Positions 1 through 8,197 are shown, counted from the stretch's first letter. The stretch is 11,461 bases of DNA from an uncultured Lachnospiraceae bacterium (GCA_900549665.1 URPH01000039.1:1-11461), one strand, 5' to 3'. Notes: generated by a model from the letters alone, not told the origin. Program-made: numbers and translations.

Positions 1-262
1 TTTTCTTCATAACAATTTGAGCTAATAATTCTTTAGCTATTTTATTAACTTGCTCTACATACTCAGCTGAAGTATCCATGCCTTTTTCTTTTCCTAGCTC
101 ATACATTAATTCAAAAGCAATTGCTTGTTCTAATATATTTCTTCTTCCTTGTTCATTGTCAATCATTGCTTGTTGTTGAGCTGGATATCTTGAAATAACT
201 TCTGATATATATTGAGAAGTTATTTCTCTTCCCGCTACTCTTGCTAAAACCTTATTATCCAT
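1..262 (-). CDS. Parvulin-type peptidylprolyl isomerase / foldase, N-terminal part (cut by window edge)
   Basis: The minus strand is open from an ATG at 262 to the window edge, giving about 87 residues that begin MDNKVLARVAGREITSQYIS and continue through a helical stretch with EQAIAFELMYELGKEKGMD. This pattern (short strand with 'G(R/K)EIT', then helices ending in a 'NILEQ.I..EL' segment) is that of the SurA/PrsA-like N-terminal chaperone domain that precedes a parvulin rotamase domain; the catalytic part lies outside the window. No signal peptide or lipobox is visible, so a cytoplasmic form is suggested. An in-frame ATG at 274 directly abuts the AAAGG, so the 262 start, about 9 nt after AAAGGATGA, is preferred. 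Base composition and codon use are far more AT-rich than in any other gene here, and the tRNA-Phe junction suggests this gene may come from another genome. Family call is fairly good; the exact subfamily is not resolvable. Confidence 0.7.
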   Translation of the reverse strand, partial: MDNKVLARVAGREITSQYISEVISRYPAQQQAMIDNEQGRRNILEQAIAFELMYELGKEKGMDTSAEYVEQVNKIAKELLAQIVMKK

Positions 263-378
263 GGTAAAATTCATCCTTTCTTATTATCTTTAACTATAAT
301 TTATTTAAATATGAATCTATTATCTATTTTATCAAAGAAATAGTAGTAATTTAAATAACTAATATCTTTAATAAATAA

Positions 379-407
379 ATTATACCATTATTTTATATAA
401 AATGAAA
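379..407 (-). promoter_or_regulatory. Candidate promoter for the foldase gene
   Basis: Reading the minus strand, a perfect -10 TATAAT sits at 379-384, with a weak -35 TTTCAT 17 nt upstream (402-407) that overlaps the end of the tRNA-Phe terminator. The 263-404 interval is extremely AT-rich, so chance matches are likely; a second poorer candidate is TTGATA about 50 nt closer to the gene. Start sites are inferred only from sequence. Confidence 0.4.
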
Positions 408-431
408 AAGCCTAGCTAATGCTAAGCTTTT

Positions 432-432
<1 letters not shown>
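405..432 (-). terminator. Rho-independent terminator after tRNA-Phe
   Basis: On the minus strand AAAAAGCTTAGC and GCTAGGCTTTTT flank a 4-nt ATTA loop and are followed by a T-rich tract. It starts directly after the encoded CCA of tRNA-Phe and would end the tRNA transcript. It belongs to the AT-rich side of the suspected junction. Confidence 0.75.
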
Positions 433-507
<75 letters not shown>

Positions 508-523
508 GTTTCAAAAAAAAGAG

Positions 524-597
524 TAGCGGGGACAGGATTTGAACCTATGACCTCCGGGTTATGAGCCCGGCGAGCTTCCAGACTGCTCCACCCCGCG
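524..597 (-). tRNA. Initiator tRNA-fMet (CAT)
   Basis: The minus strand folds as a tRNA with acceptor CGCGGGG/CCCCGCT, loop CTCATAA (anticodon CAT) and anticodon stem CCGGG/CCCGG. The unpaired 1-72 position (C against T) and the run of three G-C pairs at the base of the anticodon stem are the marks of a bacterial initiator tRNA rather than elongator Met. The discriminator is A and CCA is not encoded; a T-run follows. It lies 16 nt upstream of tRNA-Phe and 34 nt downstream of tRNA-Tyr in one apparent transcript. Confidence 0.93.
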
Positions 598-631
598 TTA
601 TTAAATTAGTATATCTTTCTCACAAGAGAAA

Positions 632-713
632 TGGATGGAGGTGGATTCGAACCACCGAAGCAAGTTGCAGCAGATTTACAGTCTGTCCCCTTTGGCCACT
701 CGGGAATCCATCC
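632..713 (-). tRNA. tRNA-Tyr (GTA)
   Basis: The minus strand gives a class II tRNA of 82 nt without CCA: acceptor GGATGGA/TCCATCC, discriminator A, loop CTGTAAA (anticodon GTA, Tyr), T stem GGTGG/CCACC, and an extended variable arm GCAACTTGC. The outermost anticodon-stem pair is A-C rather than Watson-Crick, a minor irregularity. It is the first gene of the Tyr-fMet-Phe cluster, about 26 nt after the predicted start site, and a short hairpin TTTCTC/GAGAAA (616-631) follows it, perhaps a processing signal. Confidence 0.93.
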
Positions 714-745
714 ATGCAAGGCTTTTTAAGCCCCAACAATATAAA

Positions 746-774
746 TTTATATCACAGTTTATGACGTATTGCAA
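746..774 (-). promoter_or_regulatory. Sigma-A type promoter of the tRNA operon
   Basis: On the minus strand -35 TTGCAA (769-774) and -10 TATAAA (746-751) are separated by exactly 17 nt, placing the start near 739, 26 nt before tRNA-Tyr. The transcribed leader contains a short GGCTT/AAGCC inverted repeat. Position, spacing and the stable RNA genes downstream make this the most convincing promoter in the window. Confidence 0.7.
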
Positions 775-838
775 GCATTTTTTACATTCATCGATATCTT
801 TGAAAACACGATACGACAGCCTGCTGCCAAAAACCTTT

Positions 839-2938
839 TTACAGCCGGTAACGCAGCACAACAGCCGACTTTTTCGGAAGCACGATATGCAGCTTGCCAC
901 CCTCAACCGGATACTTCACAATGTCCGTTGTAAAGCCTTCCGAATCAGTCTGCACAATACGTTCCATCTCACATTCTCTCGGTATTCCGGACTCCCAGAC
1001 GGAGTATTCGCGGTCTACCTCGTAGTCATTGTTGTTGACCAGCGTAATATAATGGTCATCTTCGAAAAATCTCACATAACCGATCAGGTTGTAATCACCG
1101 ATCAGATATTTCAGACTACCGTATTTGAAAGCGGTACTTTCTTTATGGATACGGATCATAACTTTATGAAACTCGATCAGATCATGATCCTCATGTCCCC
1201 AGGGATAGGTACGGCGGTTATCCGGATCGGTAAAGCCGCACAAACCGGCCTCATCTCCATAGTAAATGGTGGGGGCTCCGGCCCAGGTCATCTGCATGAC
1301 AACAGCCTCTCTCATGACCGCTTTGTCCACGCCTTCATTGGCAGCCTCCGGTCCCATAGTATTGACACGTCCGACACGCTTGTTGGTCCTTGTAAGGAAG
1401 CGGGAATGATCGTGGTTGGAAAGCTCGTTCATCGCAATATGGGAAGATTCGCCGCAAAAAGCAGCTCCGTGATAATGCATGGCTCCCCAGAAGCTGTCAG
1501 CATTTCCATACAGATCCTCCCGATAGTCATCGCTGTGCTTCTGCATGCCTGTCAAAAACCAGGTGATCGGCTCCATAAAGGCATCATAATTCATCACGGT
1601 ATCCCACTCGCCATTTTCAATCCACTCCTTTGGGCTGCCATAGTGCTCCGCCAAAACGATCGCTTCCGGATTGGCTTCTCGGACTGCCTTGTGAAAATCC
1701 TTCCAAAACTTGTGATTGAACTCCGGCGAATGTCCCAGATCAGCTGCTACATCCAGACGCCATCCGTCAACATTGTACGGCGGCGACACCCATTTTTTTC
1801 CTATATGCAGAATATAATTGTATAATTTTTCGGAGCCCTCATAATTGAGCTTGGGCAAAGTATCATGTCCCCACCATCCGTCGTAGGTCGGATTGTAGGG
1901 CCAGCGGTTTTCATCATAAAAATGGAAATAGTCACGATATGGGCTGTCCGCAGATATATAGGCACCCTTTTCATAGCCTTCAAAATTTTCGTAGATGCGC
2001 TCTCGGTCCAGCCATTTGTTGAAGGATCCACAGTGATTGAAAACACCGTCCAAAATAACCTTCATGCCACGCCTGTGCGCCTCTTCGACAACAGTCGCAA
2101 ACAAAGCATTGGACGCTTCCAGATTTTCCTTGTTGGCAATACGGTTGATATATCTGGATGCTTCTCTATTTTCATTTTGACCGGGCTCCAGTAAATCGCC
2201 CCGGTCATTGACAATCCTGCCAAAATGCGGATCAATATAGTCATAGTCCTGAATATCATATTTGTGATTGGACGGGGATACAAATAAAGGATTGAAATAT
2301 ATCACATCAATTCCCAGATCCTGCAGGTAATCCATCTTATCCAGCACACCCTGCAAATCTCCGCCATAAAATTCGCGTACATCCATGACTGCCGGATATT
2401 TGCCCCAGTCCTCAACACGTTTGACATGCTCTCCGATATAATTGTACTCATCTGTCAAAACATCATTGGATGGATCACCGTTGCAAAAACGGTCAACATA
2501 GATCTGGTACATAACAGCACCCTTTGCCCATCTGGGGACACGGTTGCCCGGAACAATGACAAATTTGTAATAGTCCTCCACATTTTTGGCAACTCCACGG
2601 AAATCATACACGCAGGTAATCCTGCCGGCTGTCACTTCAAAGTAATAGGATACCTTTTCATCATCCAGCTCCAGATCATACTCATACCAGTCAAACAGCT
2701 CATCTGTCTTGTACTTCATCATCAGATGCTTTTCGTTTTGACAGACAAAGTATACTTTATCAATATTATTTTTTGCAGCCCGGAATTTAATTGTTACGAT
2801 GGAATAAGGATTGGGTTCCGGCGGACAGACAAATTCTGATGACACGTCGGAAAAAAGAGCCCTTTTATTGAGAACAGGCCTCATGCCTGCCATGTAAGCC
2901 TGTGTACTTTGGATTTTAGAAAAATCACTGTTATACAT
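839..2938 (-). CDS. Cytoplasmic GH13 alpha-glycosidase (neopullulanase / cyclomaltodextrinase-like)
   Basis: This 699-residue protein hydrolyses alpha-1,4 (or alpha-1,6) bonds of maltodextrin-type substrates, judging by family. An N-terminal beta domain (about 35-125) resembles the substrate-binding domain of neopullulanases; the (beta/alpha)8 barrel starts near MYQIYVDRFCNGDP (about 145). The GH13 regions are all visible: DGVFNH (~298), LPKLN (~362, the region V form typical of the neopullulanase subfamily), GWRLDVAAD with nucleophile Asp (~393), LAEHYG with acid/base Glu (~430) and NHDHSR (~509). A C-terminal beta domain ends the protein. No signal peptide is present, so imported oligosaccharides are the likely substrate. 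The frame is open to 3007, but ATG 2938 follows GGAGG by 10 nt and lies downstream of a promoter. No strong terminator follows; only a weak GGCAG/CTGTC hairpin is seen near 820. Exact specificity is not determinable. Confidence 0.93.
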   Translation of the reverse strand: MYNSDFSKIQSTQAYMAGMRPVLNKRALFSDVSSEFVCPPEPNPYSIVTIKFRAAKNNIDKVYFVCQNEKHLMMKYKTDELFDWYEYDLELDDEKVSYYFEVTAGRITCVYDFRGVAKNVEDYYKFVIVPGNRVPRWAKGAVMYQIYVDRFCNGDPSNDVLTDEYNYIGEHVKRVEDWGKYPAVMDVREFYGGDLQGVLDKMDYLQDLGIDVIYFNPLFVSPSNHKYDIQDYDYIDPHFGRIVNDRGDLLEPGQNENREASRYINRIANKENLEASNALFATVVEEAHRRGMKVILDGVFNHCGSFNKWLDRERIYENFEGYEKGAYISADSPYRDYFHFYDENRWPYNPTYDGWWGHDTLPKLNYEGSEKLYNYILHIGKKWVSPPYNVDGWRLDVAADLGHSPEFNHKFWKDFHKAVREANPEAIVLAEHYGSPKEWIENGEWDTVMNYDAFMEPITWFLTGMQKHSDDYREDLYGNADSFWGAMHYHGAAFCGESSHIAMNELSNHDHSRFLTRTNKRVGRVNTMGPEAANEGVDKAVMREAVVMQMTWAGAPTIYYGDEAGLCGFTDPDNRRTYPWGHEDHDLIEFHKVMIRIHKESTAFKYGSLKYLIGDYNLIGYVRFFEDDHYITLVNNNDYEVDREYSVWESGIPRECEMERIVQTDSEGFTTDIVKYPVEGGKLHIVLPKKSAVVLRYRL

Positions 2939-2964
2939 TGTATTGTGCCCTCCATAAATGCCCC

Positions 2965-2977
2965 ATATACTGTATAT
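2965..2977. promoter_or_regulatory. Palindrome at the GH13 start site, possible operator
   Basis: ATATACTGTATAT is a perfect 13-bp palindrome (6-bp arms around one base) placed directly downstream of the -10 box, over the predicted transcription start. A repressor bound here would block initiation, as is common for LacI/GntR-controlled sugar genes. It does not match a catabolite-response element as I know it. In AT-rich sequence such a palindrome can also arise by chance. Confidence 0.3.
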
Positions 2978-3007
2978 ATTATCACAATCAGCGTATATGT
3001 GCCACAA
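2978..3007 (-). promoter_or_regulatory. Candidate promoter of the GH13 gene
   Basis: On the minus strand -35 TTGTGG (3002-3007) and -10 GATAAT (2978-2983), the latter preceded by an extended-10 TG, are spaced by 18 nt. The predicted start lies near 2971, leaving a leader of about 33 nt with the GGAGG site. It sits downstream of the ftsH terminator, so the gene appears to be an independent unit. Confidence 0.45.
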
Positions 3008-3094
3008 ATTATTTGATATATGATACCAAGACTCAATACCATTGACGGAAAGCAGGGAAACGGAGGAATATCGGGAAATTTATTTTTAGACAGG

Positions 3095-3126
3095 AAAAAA
3101 GACAGCGGTCGCACAGCTGTCTTTTT
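3095..3126 (-). terminator. Terminator downstream of ftsH (possibly bidirectional)
   Basis: AAAAGACAGC and GCTGTCTTTT pair across a 9-nt loop, with A- and T-runs on both outer sides, so the signal could work on either strand. On the minus strand it ends the ftsH transcript about 160 nt after the stop codon. Confidence 0.8.
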
Positions 3127-3288
3127 CGAGAAGGTATTTCTTTTGGGGTATAGCAAAAAACTATGTAATGTATTGGGGGGTTACAAGTATATTCTAACAA
3201 ATATCTGAAAATAGTCTACACTCACGTTTCACAAACATTACAAAGCAATTGATATTTTTTTGTACATATTGCACAAAACTTGTCCGGA
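3127..3288. other. Long untranslated stretch after ftsH
   Basis: Between the ftsH stop and the terminator are 162 nt with no ORF, RBS or recognisable RNA family. The interval is AT-rich apart from a C6 run on the minus strand (+ GGGGGG near 3175-3180). A poor promoter-like pair (TTGTAA, 17 nt, TAGTTT) lies on the minus strand just before the terminator. It could be a plain 3' UTR or the source of a small RNA; nothing here decides between them. Confidence 0.3.
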
Positions 3289-5118
3289 TTATTCTGCAGA
3301 CGGCTCATCAAACAATGCTGCAAATTCATCCATGGAGATACGTTCCTTTTCCAATAATAAGGCAGAACATCTGTGAAGCACGTCCTCATGCGTCAGAATC
3401 ACTTCTTTTGCTTTTTGATAGCAGTCATCCACGATGGCCTTGACTTCCTCATCAATCCTGCCGGCTGTCTGTTCACTGTAGGCTTTGGTATGCGCCAGGT
3501 CACGGCCGATAAAGACATCGTCACCTTCATCATCATAATTGATCGTTCCGATGTGATCAGACATACCATAGCGTGTTACCATCCGGCGTGCAATTTCGGT
3601 TGCCTGCTTAATATCACTGGAAGCGCCGGTTGTAATGTCATCAAAGATAATTTCCTCGGCAATTCTTCCGCCAAGTGCTACCATGATCTCATGTAACATC
3701 TTGCCTCTGGTAAGAAACATTTCATCTTTTTCCGGCAGTGGCATGGTATAACCTGCCGCTCCCTGTCCGGTCGGGATGATGGAAACCATATAAACCGGTC
3801 CTACATCCGGAAGAACATGGAATAAGATCGCATGTCCGGATTCGTGATATGCGGTGATCTTTTTTTCTTCGTCGGAAATAATACGGCTGCGTTTTTCTGT
3901 ACCGATTCCGGTTTTGATAAATGCACGGTTGATATCTTCCGCGCTGATATAGGCACGGTTGTCCTTTGCTGCATTGATCGCGGATTCGTTTAACAGGTTT
4001 TCCAGATCGGCACCGGTAAATCCTGCTGTTTTCTGGGCAATGTGCTTGAGATTAACATCATCAAGGAACGGTTTGTTTTTGGCATGGACATGGAGGATTT
4101 CTTCTCTTCCGCCCACATCCGGAGGCCCGATCACGATTTTACGGTCAAAACGACCGGGACGTAAAATAGCCGGATCCAGAATATCCACACGGTTGGTTGC
4201 TGCTAAGACGATAATTCCGGTATTTTCTTCAAAACCATCCATTTCTACTAACAGCTGGTTGAGCGTCTGCTCTCTTTCATCATGTCCGCCGCCCATACCG
4301 GTACCGCGTTTTCTGGCAACGGCATCGATCTCATCAATAAATACGATACAGGGATGATTCTTTTTGGCATCCTCAAACAAATCTCTTACACGGGATGCAC
4401 CGACGCCGACAAACATCTCTACAAAATCCGAACCGGATATGGAAAAGAACGGTACATTGGCTTCGCCCGCGATCGCCTTGGCAAGCAGTGTCTTACCGGT
4501 TCCGGGAGGTCCTTCCAGCAATACGCCCTTGGGAATACGTGCCCCGACCTTTGTATACTGTGCCGGATTTCTTAAAAAGCTGATGATTTCTTCAAGCTCT
4601 TCCTTTTCTTCTTTGAGGCCGGCAACATCCTTTAAGGTAATGGAATTGTTGTCTCCCATGGTCACACGCGCCCGGCTCTTGCCAAAATTCATCATTTTGC
4701 TGCCACCGCCGCCACCGGCTCCTGCCGATGCATTGAGGAGCATCATAAACAACACCAGACATACAACTGCGATCAGAATGGGCATGGCAATGGATTTAAA
4801 CCATGTATCCTGCGGAATATTGTCTCTCATGACAAGAATATCATTGGCTTCCAGCAGATCCTCCATTTCTTCCACATCTGCCACATACAAGACCTTGCTG
4901 CTGCCATCCCGGAATGCGATCTCCAGACGGCCGCTCGGTGTCTGTGTATTGGGAATGATCTCAACCTCGCTGATGAGATCGTCCTTGATATCCTGTTTGA
5001 ACTGAGCTCTTGTATAATCACGGGGTGAACTCTTCCCCATTTCGAGCAACACACTGATACCCAGCAAAACCAGTACGGTAACCAGTACGACCCGGATTCC
5101 TCTTTTTTTTGTTTCCAA
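3289..5118 (-). CDS. ftsH: ATP-dependent zinc metalloprotease FtsH
   Basis: This 609-residue membrane-anchored AAA+ protease degrades misassembled membrane proteins and short-lived regulators. Two membrane segments (about 8-26 and 110-128) flank an extracytoplasmic domain; a Gly/Ser linker (131-140) follows. The AAA+ module shows Walker A GPPGTGKT (203-210), pore loop MFVGVGASR (~235), Walker B IVFIDEIDA (258-266) and the second region of homology TNRVDILDPAILRPGRFDR (308-326) with its arginines. The zinc site HESGH (425-429) and likely third ligand Asp502 in TTGASSDIKQAT complete the protease. Length is normal for Clostridia. The start is TTG at 5118, 7 nt after GAGGAG, which lies in the last codons of hpt; the hpt stop is only 4 nt upstream, so translation is probably coupled. 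The conserved hpt-ftsH pair in Firmicutes supports the call. Confidence 0.98.
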   Translation of the reverse strand: METKKRGIRVVLVTVLVLLGISVLLEMGKSSPRDYTRAQFKQDIKDDLISEVEIIPNTQTPSGRLEIAFRDGSSKVLYVADVEEMEDLLEANDILVMRDNIPQDTWFKSIAMPILIAVVCLVLFMMLLNASAGAGGGGGSKMMNFGKSRARVTMGDNNSITLKDVAGLKEEKEELEEIISFLRNPAQYTKVGARIPKGVLLEGPPGTGKTLLAKAIAGEANVPFFSISGSDFVEMFVGVGASRVRDLFEDAKKNHPCIVFIDEIDAVARKRGTGMGGGHDEREQTLNQLLVEMDGFEENTGIIVLAATNRVDILDPAILRPGRFDRKIVIGPPDVGGREEILHVHAKNKPFLDDVNLKHIAQKTAGFTGADLENLLNESAINAAKDNRAYISAEDINRAFIKTGIGTEKRSRIISDEEKKITAYHESGHAILFHVLPDVGPVYMVSIIPTGQGAAGYTMPLPEKDEMFLTRGKMLHEIMVALGGRIAEEIIFDDITTGASSDIKQATEIARRMVTRYGMSDHIGTINYDDEGDDVFIGRDLAHTKAYSEQTAGRIDEEVKAIVDDCYQKAKEVILTHEDVLHRCSALLLEKERISMDEFAALFDEPSAE

Positions 5119-5122
5119 TGAC

Positions 5123-5650
5123 TTACTCCTCTACTTCCAGCACACCGATATAGGGAAGATTCCGATATCTTTGTGCATAATCCAGTCCATAACCGATAAC
5201 AAACAGATCCGGGATCTCAAATCCGGTATAATCTGCCTTGATATCCACGACTCTGCGGTCCGGCTTGTCCAACATGGCACAGAGCTTTAATGACTTGGGA
5301 CCTCTCTGTTTTAAATTGTCCATCAAATAGCTTAATGTCCTGCCGGTGTCCACAATATCTTCTACCACAATTACATTTTTGCCGACAATGGATTCCTCTA
5401 AATCTTTTTTCATGATGATCTTTCCACTGGATACGGAACTATTGCCATAGCTTGAAACAGACATAAAATCCAGCGCTACCGGCACTGTGATCCTCTTTGC
5501 AAGCTCACATGCAAAAAAACAGGCTCCTTTAAGGGTGCAGATCATAAAGATTTCCTCTCCCTCATATTCTTTGCTGATCTGGGCTCCCAACTCCGCAATA
5601 CGGGCATCCACCTGTTCCTCGCTTAACAGAACATTGATTTTGTTATTCAT
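5123..5650 (-). CDS. hpt: Hypoxanthine phosphoribosyltransferase
   Basis: The product (175 residues from the second ATG) converts hypoxanthine or guanine plus PRPP to IMP or GMP in purine salvage. The PRPP-binding signature VVEDIVDTGRT is at about residues 95-105, the pyrophosphate loop LKG near 41, the flexible-loop SSYG near 67, and DKPDRR with the base-contacting downstream segment FVIGYGLDYAQRYRNLPYIG near the C-terminus. All are as in bacterial HPRT, and length is normal. Two adjacent ATGs occur (5653 and 5650); the second is 7 nt from GAGGAG and preferred, the first only 4 nt. The start overlaps the end of tilS by 8 nt, and hpt lies between tilS and ftsH as in Bacillus and many Clostridia. 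Confidence 0.97.
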   Translation of the reverse strand: MNNKINVLLSEEQVDARIAELGAQISKEYEGEEIFMICTLKGACFFACELAKRITVPVALDFMSVSSYGNSSVSSGKIIMKKDLEESIVGKNVIVVEDIVDTGRTLSYLMDNLKQRGPKSLKLCAMLDKPDRRVVDIKADYTGFEIPDLFVIGYGLDYAQRYRNLPYIGVLEVEE

Positions 5651-6989
5651 CATTTTTCTCCTCTTCTATCGTAATTTCCAAAATTTGTCGTGTTGTATCC
5701 GTAACTTTATAATATTCACTGATCCGGTATCCGACGATCCACATAATGTGATCTTCATCTGCAACCAGAGGGATCTCATCCCTCTGTGTAAGCGGTATTT
5801 TAACATCTACCATATAGTCCTGCAGCTTCTTTCTTGCAGTCTGTGTACAGTAAAAATAATCCCCGCTTTTCCGATACCGTAAAACAGGCACTTTTTTTAT
5901 TTTATCATAATCAAACCACTTCGTATAGTTTTTGACCGGTACATTCCCATCTTTTTTGTAATCAAAAACCCTCATTTTGACAGACGGAAGCTTTTTTTTC
6001 TGCACATTTTCCAAATCCGGGTCCAAAATCCTGTGCACATGCAGACAGTATTGATCCGTGTAGGCTTCTGTTTTATAGATCAGACGGATCCTTTTACCAC
6101 TCTGTCCCCGGACAAGTCCAAGAATATTATCTACATGTTTTTTGGAAATATCCTTCTTTCTGCCGCTGCAGAAAAAAATCATGCGGTAGACAAGCTCTGT
6201 CTGAATATAAGGATGCTGCATGCAAAAATCATCAAGACGTATCCTGCATCCGTCTGCCGCTTCCGTCACAAGCTTTTGATAAACTGCATCCACCTGATCC
6301 TGCAGGTAATCCAGTGCCTGACTGACACTTTCTGCCGTGGTGCAGATATGACTGACGGCTCCTTTGCAGATCTCGTCCTCGGCCGTCGTCAGAATATTGT
6401 GCCGGATACAGTTTCTTTTAAAGGCCGTATCATAATTGCTCTCGTCTGTAACATACGCAATATGGTCCGCTTGTAAATAAGCCTCTATTTCATCTCTCGT
6501 CACACATAGCAGCGGCCGGATATAATTGCCGCGCACAGGGCTCATTCCGCACAGGCCGTTTAAATTGCTCCCCCGGAACAGGTGAAACAAAACCGTTTCC
6601 GCCTGATCATTTTTGTGGTGTGCAAGCGCGATCTTTGCACCGTTTTTCATCTCACGCTCAAATACTTCATAGCGTAAAATCCGGGCAGATTCCTCAATTC
6701 CGGTATGATGCTCCTTTTGATAAGCGGACACATCTATTTTTTCCACCCGGCAGGGAATCTGCAGATCCTGACACAGCTTTTTGACATAATCAGCCTCCAT
6801 GTCCGCTTCCTTCCGCAGTCCATGATGAATATGCACAGCGGAAAGATCGTATCCGTATTCCTCTTTTAGCCGGTTTAACAAAACCAGAAGACAGACCGAA
6901 TCGGCACCGCCGGACAGTCCGACCACAACGTGATCTGTCGAATCCAGCATATGAAATTGTCCGATGTAATTTTTTACCTTTGTAATCAT
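5643..6989 (-). CDS. tilS: tRNA(Ile)-lysidine synthetase TilS
   Basis: TilS attaches lysine to C34 of the CAU-anticodon tRNA-Ile so that it reads AUA; it is essential in most bacteria. The N-terminal PP-loop ATPase has SGGADS at residues 26-31, then HHGLRKEADMEADYVKKLC and AHHKNDQAETVLFHLFRG (~123), followed by RNCIRHNI and the C-terminal tRNA-binding part ending in WIVGYRISEYYKVT. At 448 residues it is full length. The frame also has a TTG at 7007, 2 nt after the stop of the upstream phosphatase, but ATG 6989 gives the usual distance (about 25 residues) to the PP-loop. Neither start has a strong Shine-Dalgarno site, so translation is probably coupled to the upstream gene. It overlaps hpt by 8 nt. 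Confidence 0.96.
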   Translation of the reverse strand: MITKVKNYIGQFHMLDSTDHVVVGLSGGADSVCLLVLLNRLKEEYGYDLSAVHIHHGLRKEADMEADYVKKLCQDLQIPCRVEKIDVSAYQKEHHTGIEESARILRYEVFEREMKNGAKIALAHHKNDQAETVLFHLFRGSNLNGLCGMSPVRGNYIRPLLCVTRDEIEAYLQADHIAYVTDESNYDTAFKRNCIRHNILTTAEDEICKGAVSHICTTAESVSQALDYLQDQVDAVYQKLVTEAADGCRIRLDDFCMQHPYIQTELVYRMIFFCSGRKKDISKKHVDNILGLVRGQSGKRIRLIYKTEAYTDQYCLHVHRILDPDLENVQKKKLPSVKMRVFDYKKDGNVPVKNYTKWFDYDKIKKVPVLRYRKSGDYFYCTQTARKKLQDYMVDVKIPLTQRDEIPLVADEDHIMWIVGYRISEYYKVTDTTRQILEITIEEEKNDE

Positions 6990-7009
6990 ATCGACATTAT
7001 ACAGCAAAT

Positions 7010-8197
7010 TCAGGTATTGGCAAAGATACCAAAGACAACAACCGTCATATCATCGTGTATCCTTCCACCGGCCTTGGCAATGGCTGCATTGATGATCATG
7101 ATCGCCATCTGTCTGGGATTTTCAAAAGACAGCCCTGCCAGAAATTCTCTGACAGCCTCCATGTTGCCATCCGGCGCGCAATCGGATAAAAAGGCATCCA
7201 GCACCCCGTCCGTCATCATGATCAGATAATCACCATCTTCAAGACCGTATGCCCGGTCATCCGGATCATTCCTGTAAAAAATACCCAGCGGCAGGGATTC
7301 CCCTGTTACACAAAATATACGTTGTCCTCTTTTTATAAAGGAAGGCACTGCTCCATATTTTAAAAACCGACAGGTCCCCTGATACAGATCAACCTCGCAG
7401 GTATCCAGGCTGACGGTGTGCTCCTCCTGTGTATTCATGCAGATCAGGGAATTTAACAAAGCTCCTGCCTTATCAACATGAAAACCGGTCTCCATAAACT
7501 TGTCCAAAAGATCCAGAAGCCTTTCACTGTCAGAAGCCGCCAGACTCCCCGATCCCATTCCGTCGGATAAGGCGATCAGCTGCATCCCTCTTGCATACTC
7601 ACGGATCAGATAGCTGTCGCCGGAATCGTCCTCATTTTCCTTTTTTGCCCTTGCGATGCCATCGAGAATATAATAGTTGACCTCCTCTTCAAAAACCAGA
7701 AGTCTGGTCTCATCATGTACATAGGTCGGATTGGTCTCCTGTGATTTGAGCCTGCGGTGGCACAGCTCCGACAGGTATTCCATCAGCTCCTCCGTATAAA
7801 ACATCTCATCCTCTTTTGCCCTTATCTGCATGCCGATTTCCAGATGCTCCTCCACCTCCACCACATACAATTCCTCCACGATCAGACTATTATCTACAAG
7901 CCCTTTTTCAATCCTCCGTTTCAGACGGGAAAGCAGACCGGAGGTCGCATAGGTCTCATTGGCCAGTGCCTTTAAAGCATCCGCGGTCTGGGAAAGCTGG
8001 TCTGCAAAAAGACAGTTTTGCTCCTGCTTTTTTTGCAAAAGATACAACCGCACACCTTCCTCCCCCTCATCCGGAGCAGTCTCTTCCTCAAAACTCCCGG
8101 CTATTTCCTGCAAGGTATCCGCATACAGGATCAGTCGCTTCTTTCCGTATTCCGGTAAAATATTGTGTTTTTCATGTTGTAAAAGACTCCGCTTCAT
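7010..8197 (-). CDS. spoIIE: SpoIIE-family PP2C-type serine phosphatase, without membrane domain
   Basis: SpoIIE dephosphorylates the anti-anti-sigma factor SpoIIAA and so activates sigma-F in the forespore. This 395-residue protein shows metal-binding SDGMGSG (~211-217), MTDGVLDA (~328-335) and the final HDDMTVVV (~381-388) of the SpoIIE/RsbU phosphatase domain. Before it lies a helical region (about 50-110, LYLLQKKQEQNCLFADQLSQ onward) resembling the regulatory segment of SpoIIE. The ten membrane helices that normally occupy the N-terminal ~300 residues are absent and there is no room for them, as divIC ends 120 nt upstream. The frame extends to an ATG at 8260, but that lies upstream of the predicted TATAAT start; ATG 8197, after GGTGG, is preferred. 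Its place between divIC and tilS matches spoIIE in Bacillus. It could be a truncated SpoIIE or a functional soluble variant. Confidence 0.88.
   Translation of the reverse strand: MKRSLLQHEKHNILPEYGKKRLILYADTLQEIAGSFEEETAPDEGEEGVRLYLLQKKQEQNCLFADQLSQTADALKALANETYATSGLLSRLKRRIEKGLVDNSLIVEELYVVEVEEHLEIGMQIRAKEDEMFYTEELMEYLSELCHRRLKSQETNPTYVHDETRLLVFEEEVNYYILDGIARAKKENEDDSGDSYLIREYARGMQLIALSDGMGSGSLAASDSERLLDLLDKFMETGFHVDKAGALLNSLICMNTQEEHTVSLDTCEVDLYQGTCRFLKYGAVPSFIKRGQRIFCVTGESLPLGIFYRNDPDDRAYGLEDGDYLIMMTDGVLDAFLSDCAPDGNMEAVREFLAGLSFENPRQMAIMIINAAIAKAGGRIHDDMTVVVFGIFANT

Noticed and set aside
800..838. Terminator after the GH13 gene
   Set aside because: The only hairpin (GGCAG/CTGTC with one wobble pair) is short and its T-run weak; left unlisted.
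635..1825. Long open frame (396 codons) on the plus strand
   Set aside because: It is antisense to the GH13 gene, whose catalytic motifs are intact, starts inside tRNA-Tyr and shows no family pattern.
2939..3007. Upstream start for the GH13 gene at 3007
   Set aside because: The extra 23 residues cross the candidate promoter, while ATG 2938 has a GGAGG site and gives the usual family start.
4364..5005. 213-codon plus-strand frame opposite ftsH
   Set aside because: Low-complexity Ser/Pro/Leu product with no RBS, mirrored by the clear FtsH coding strand.
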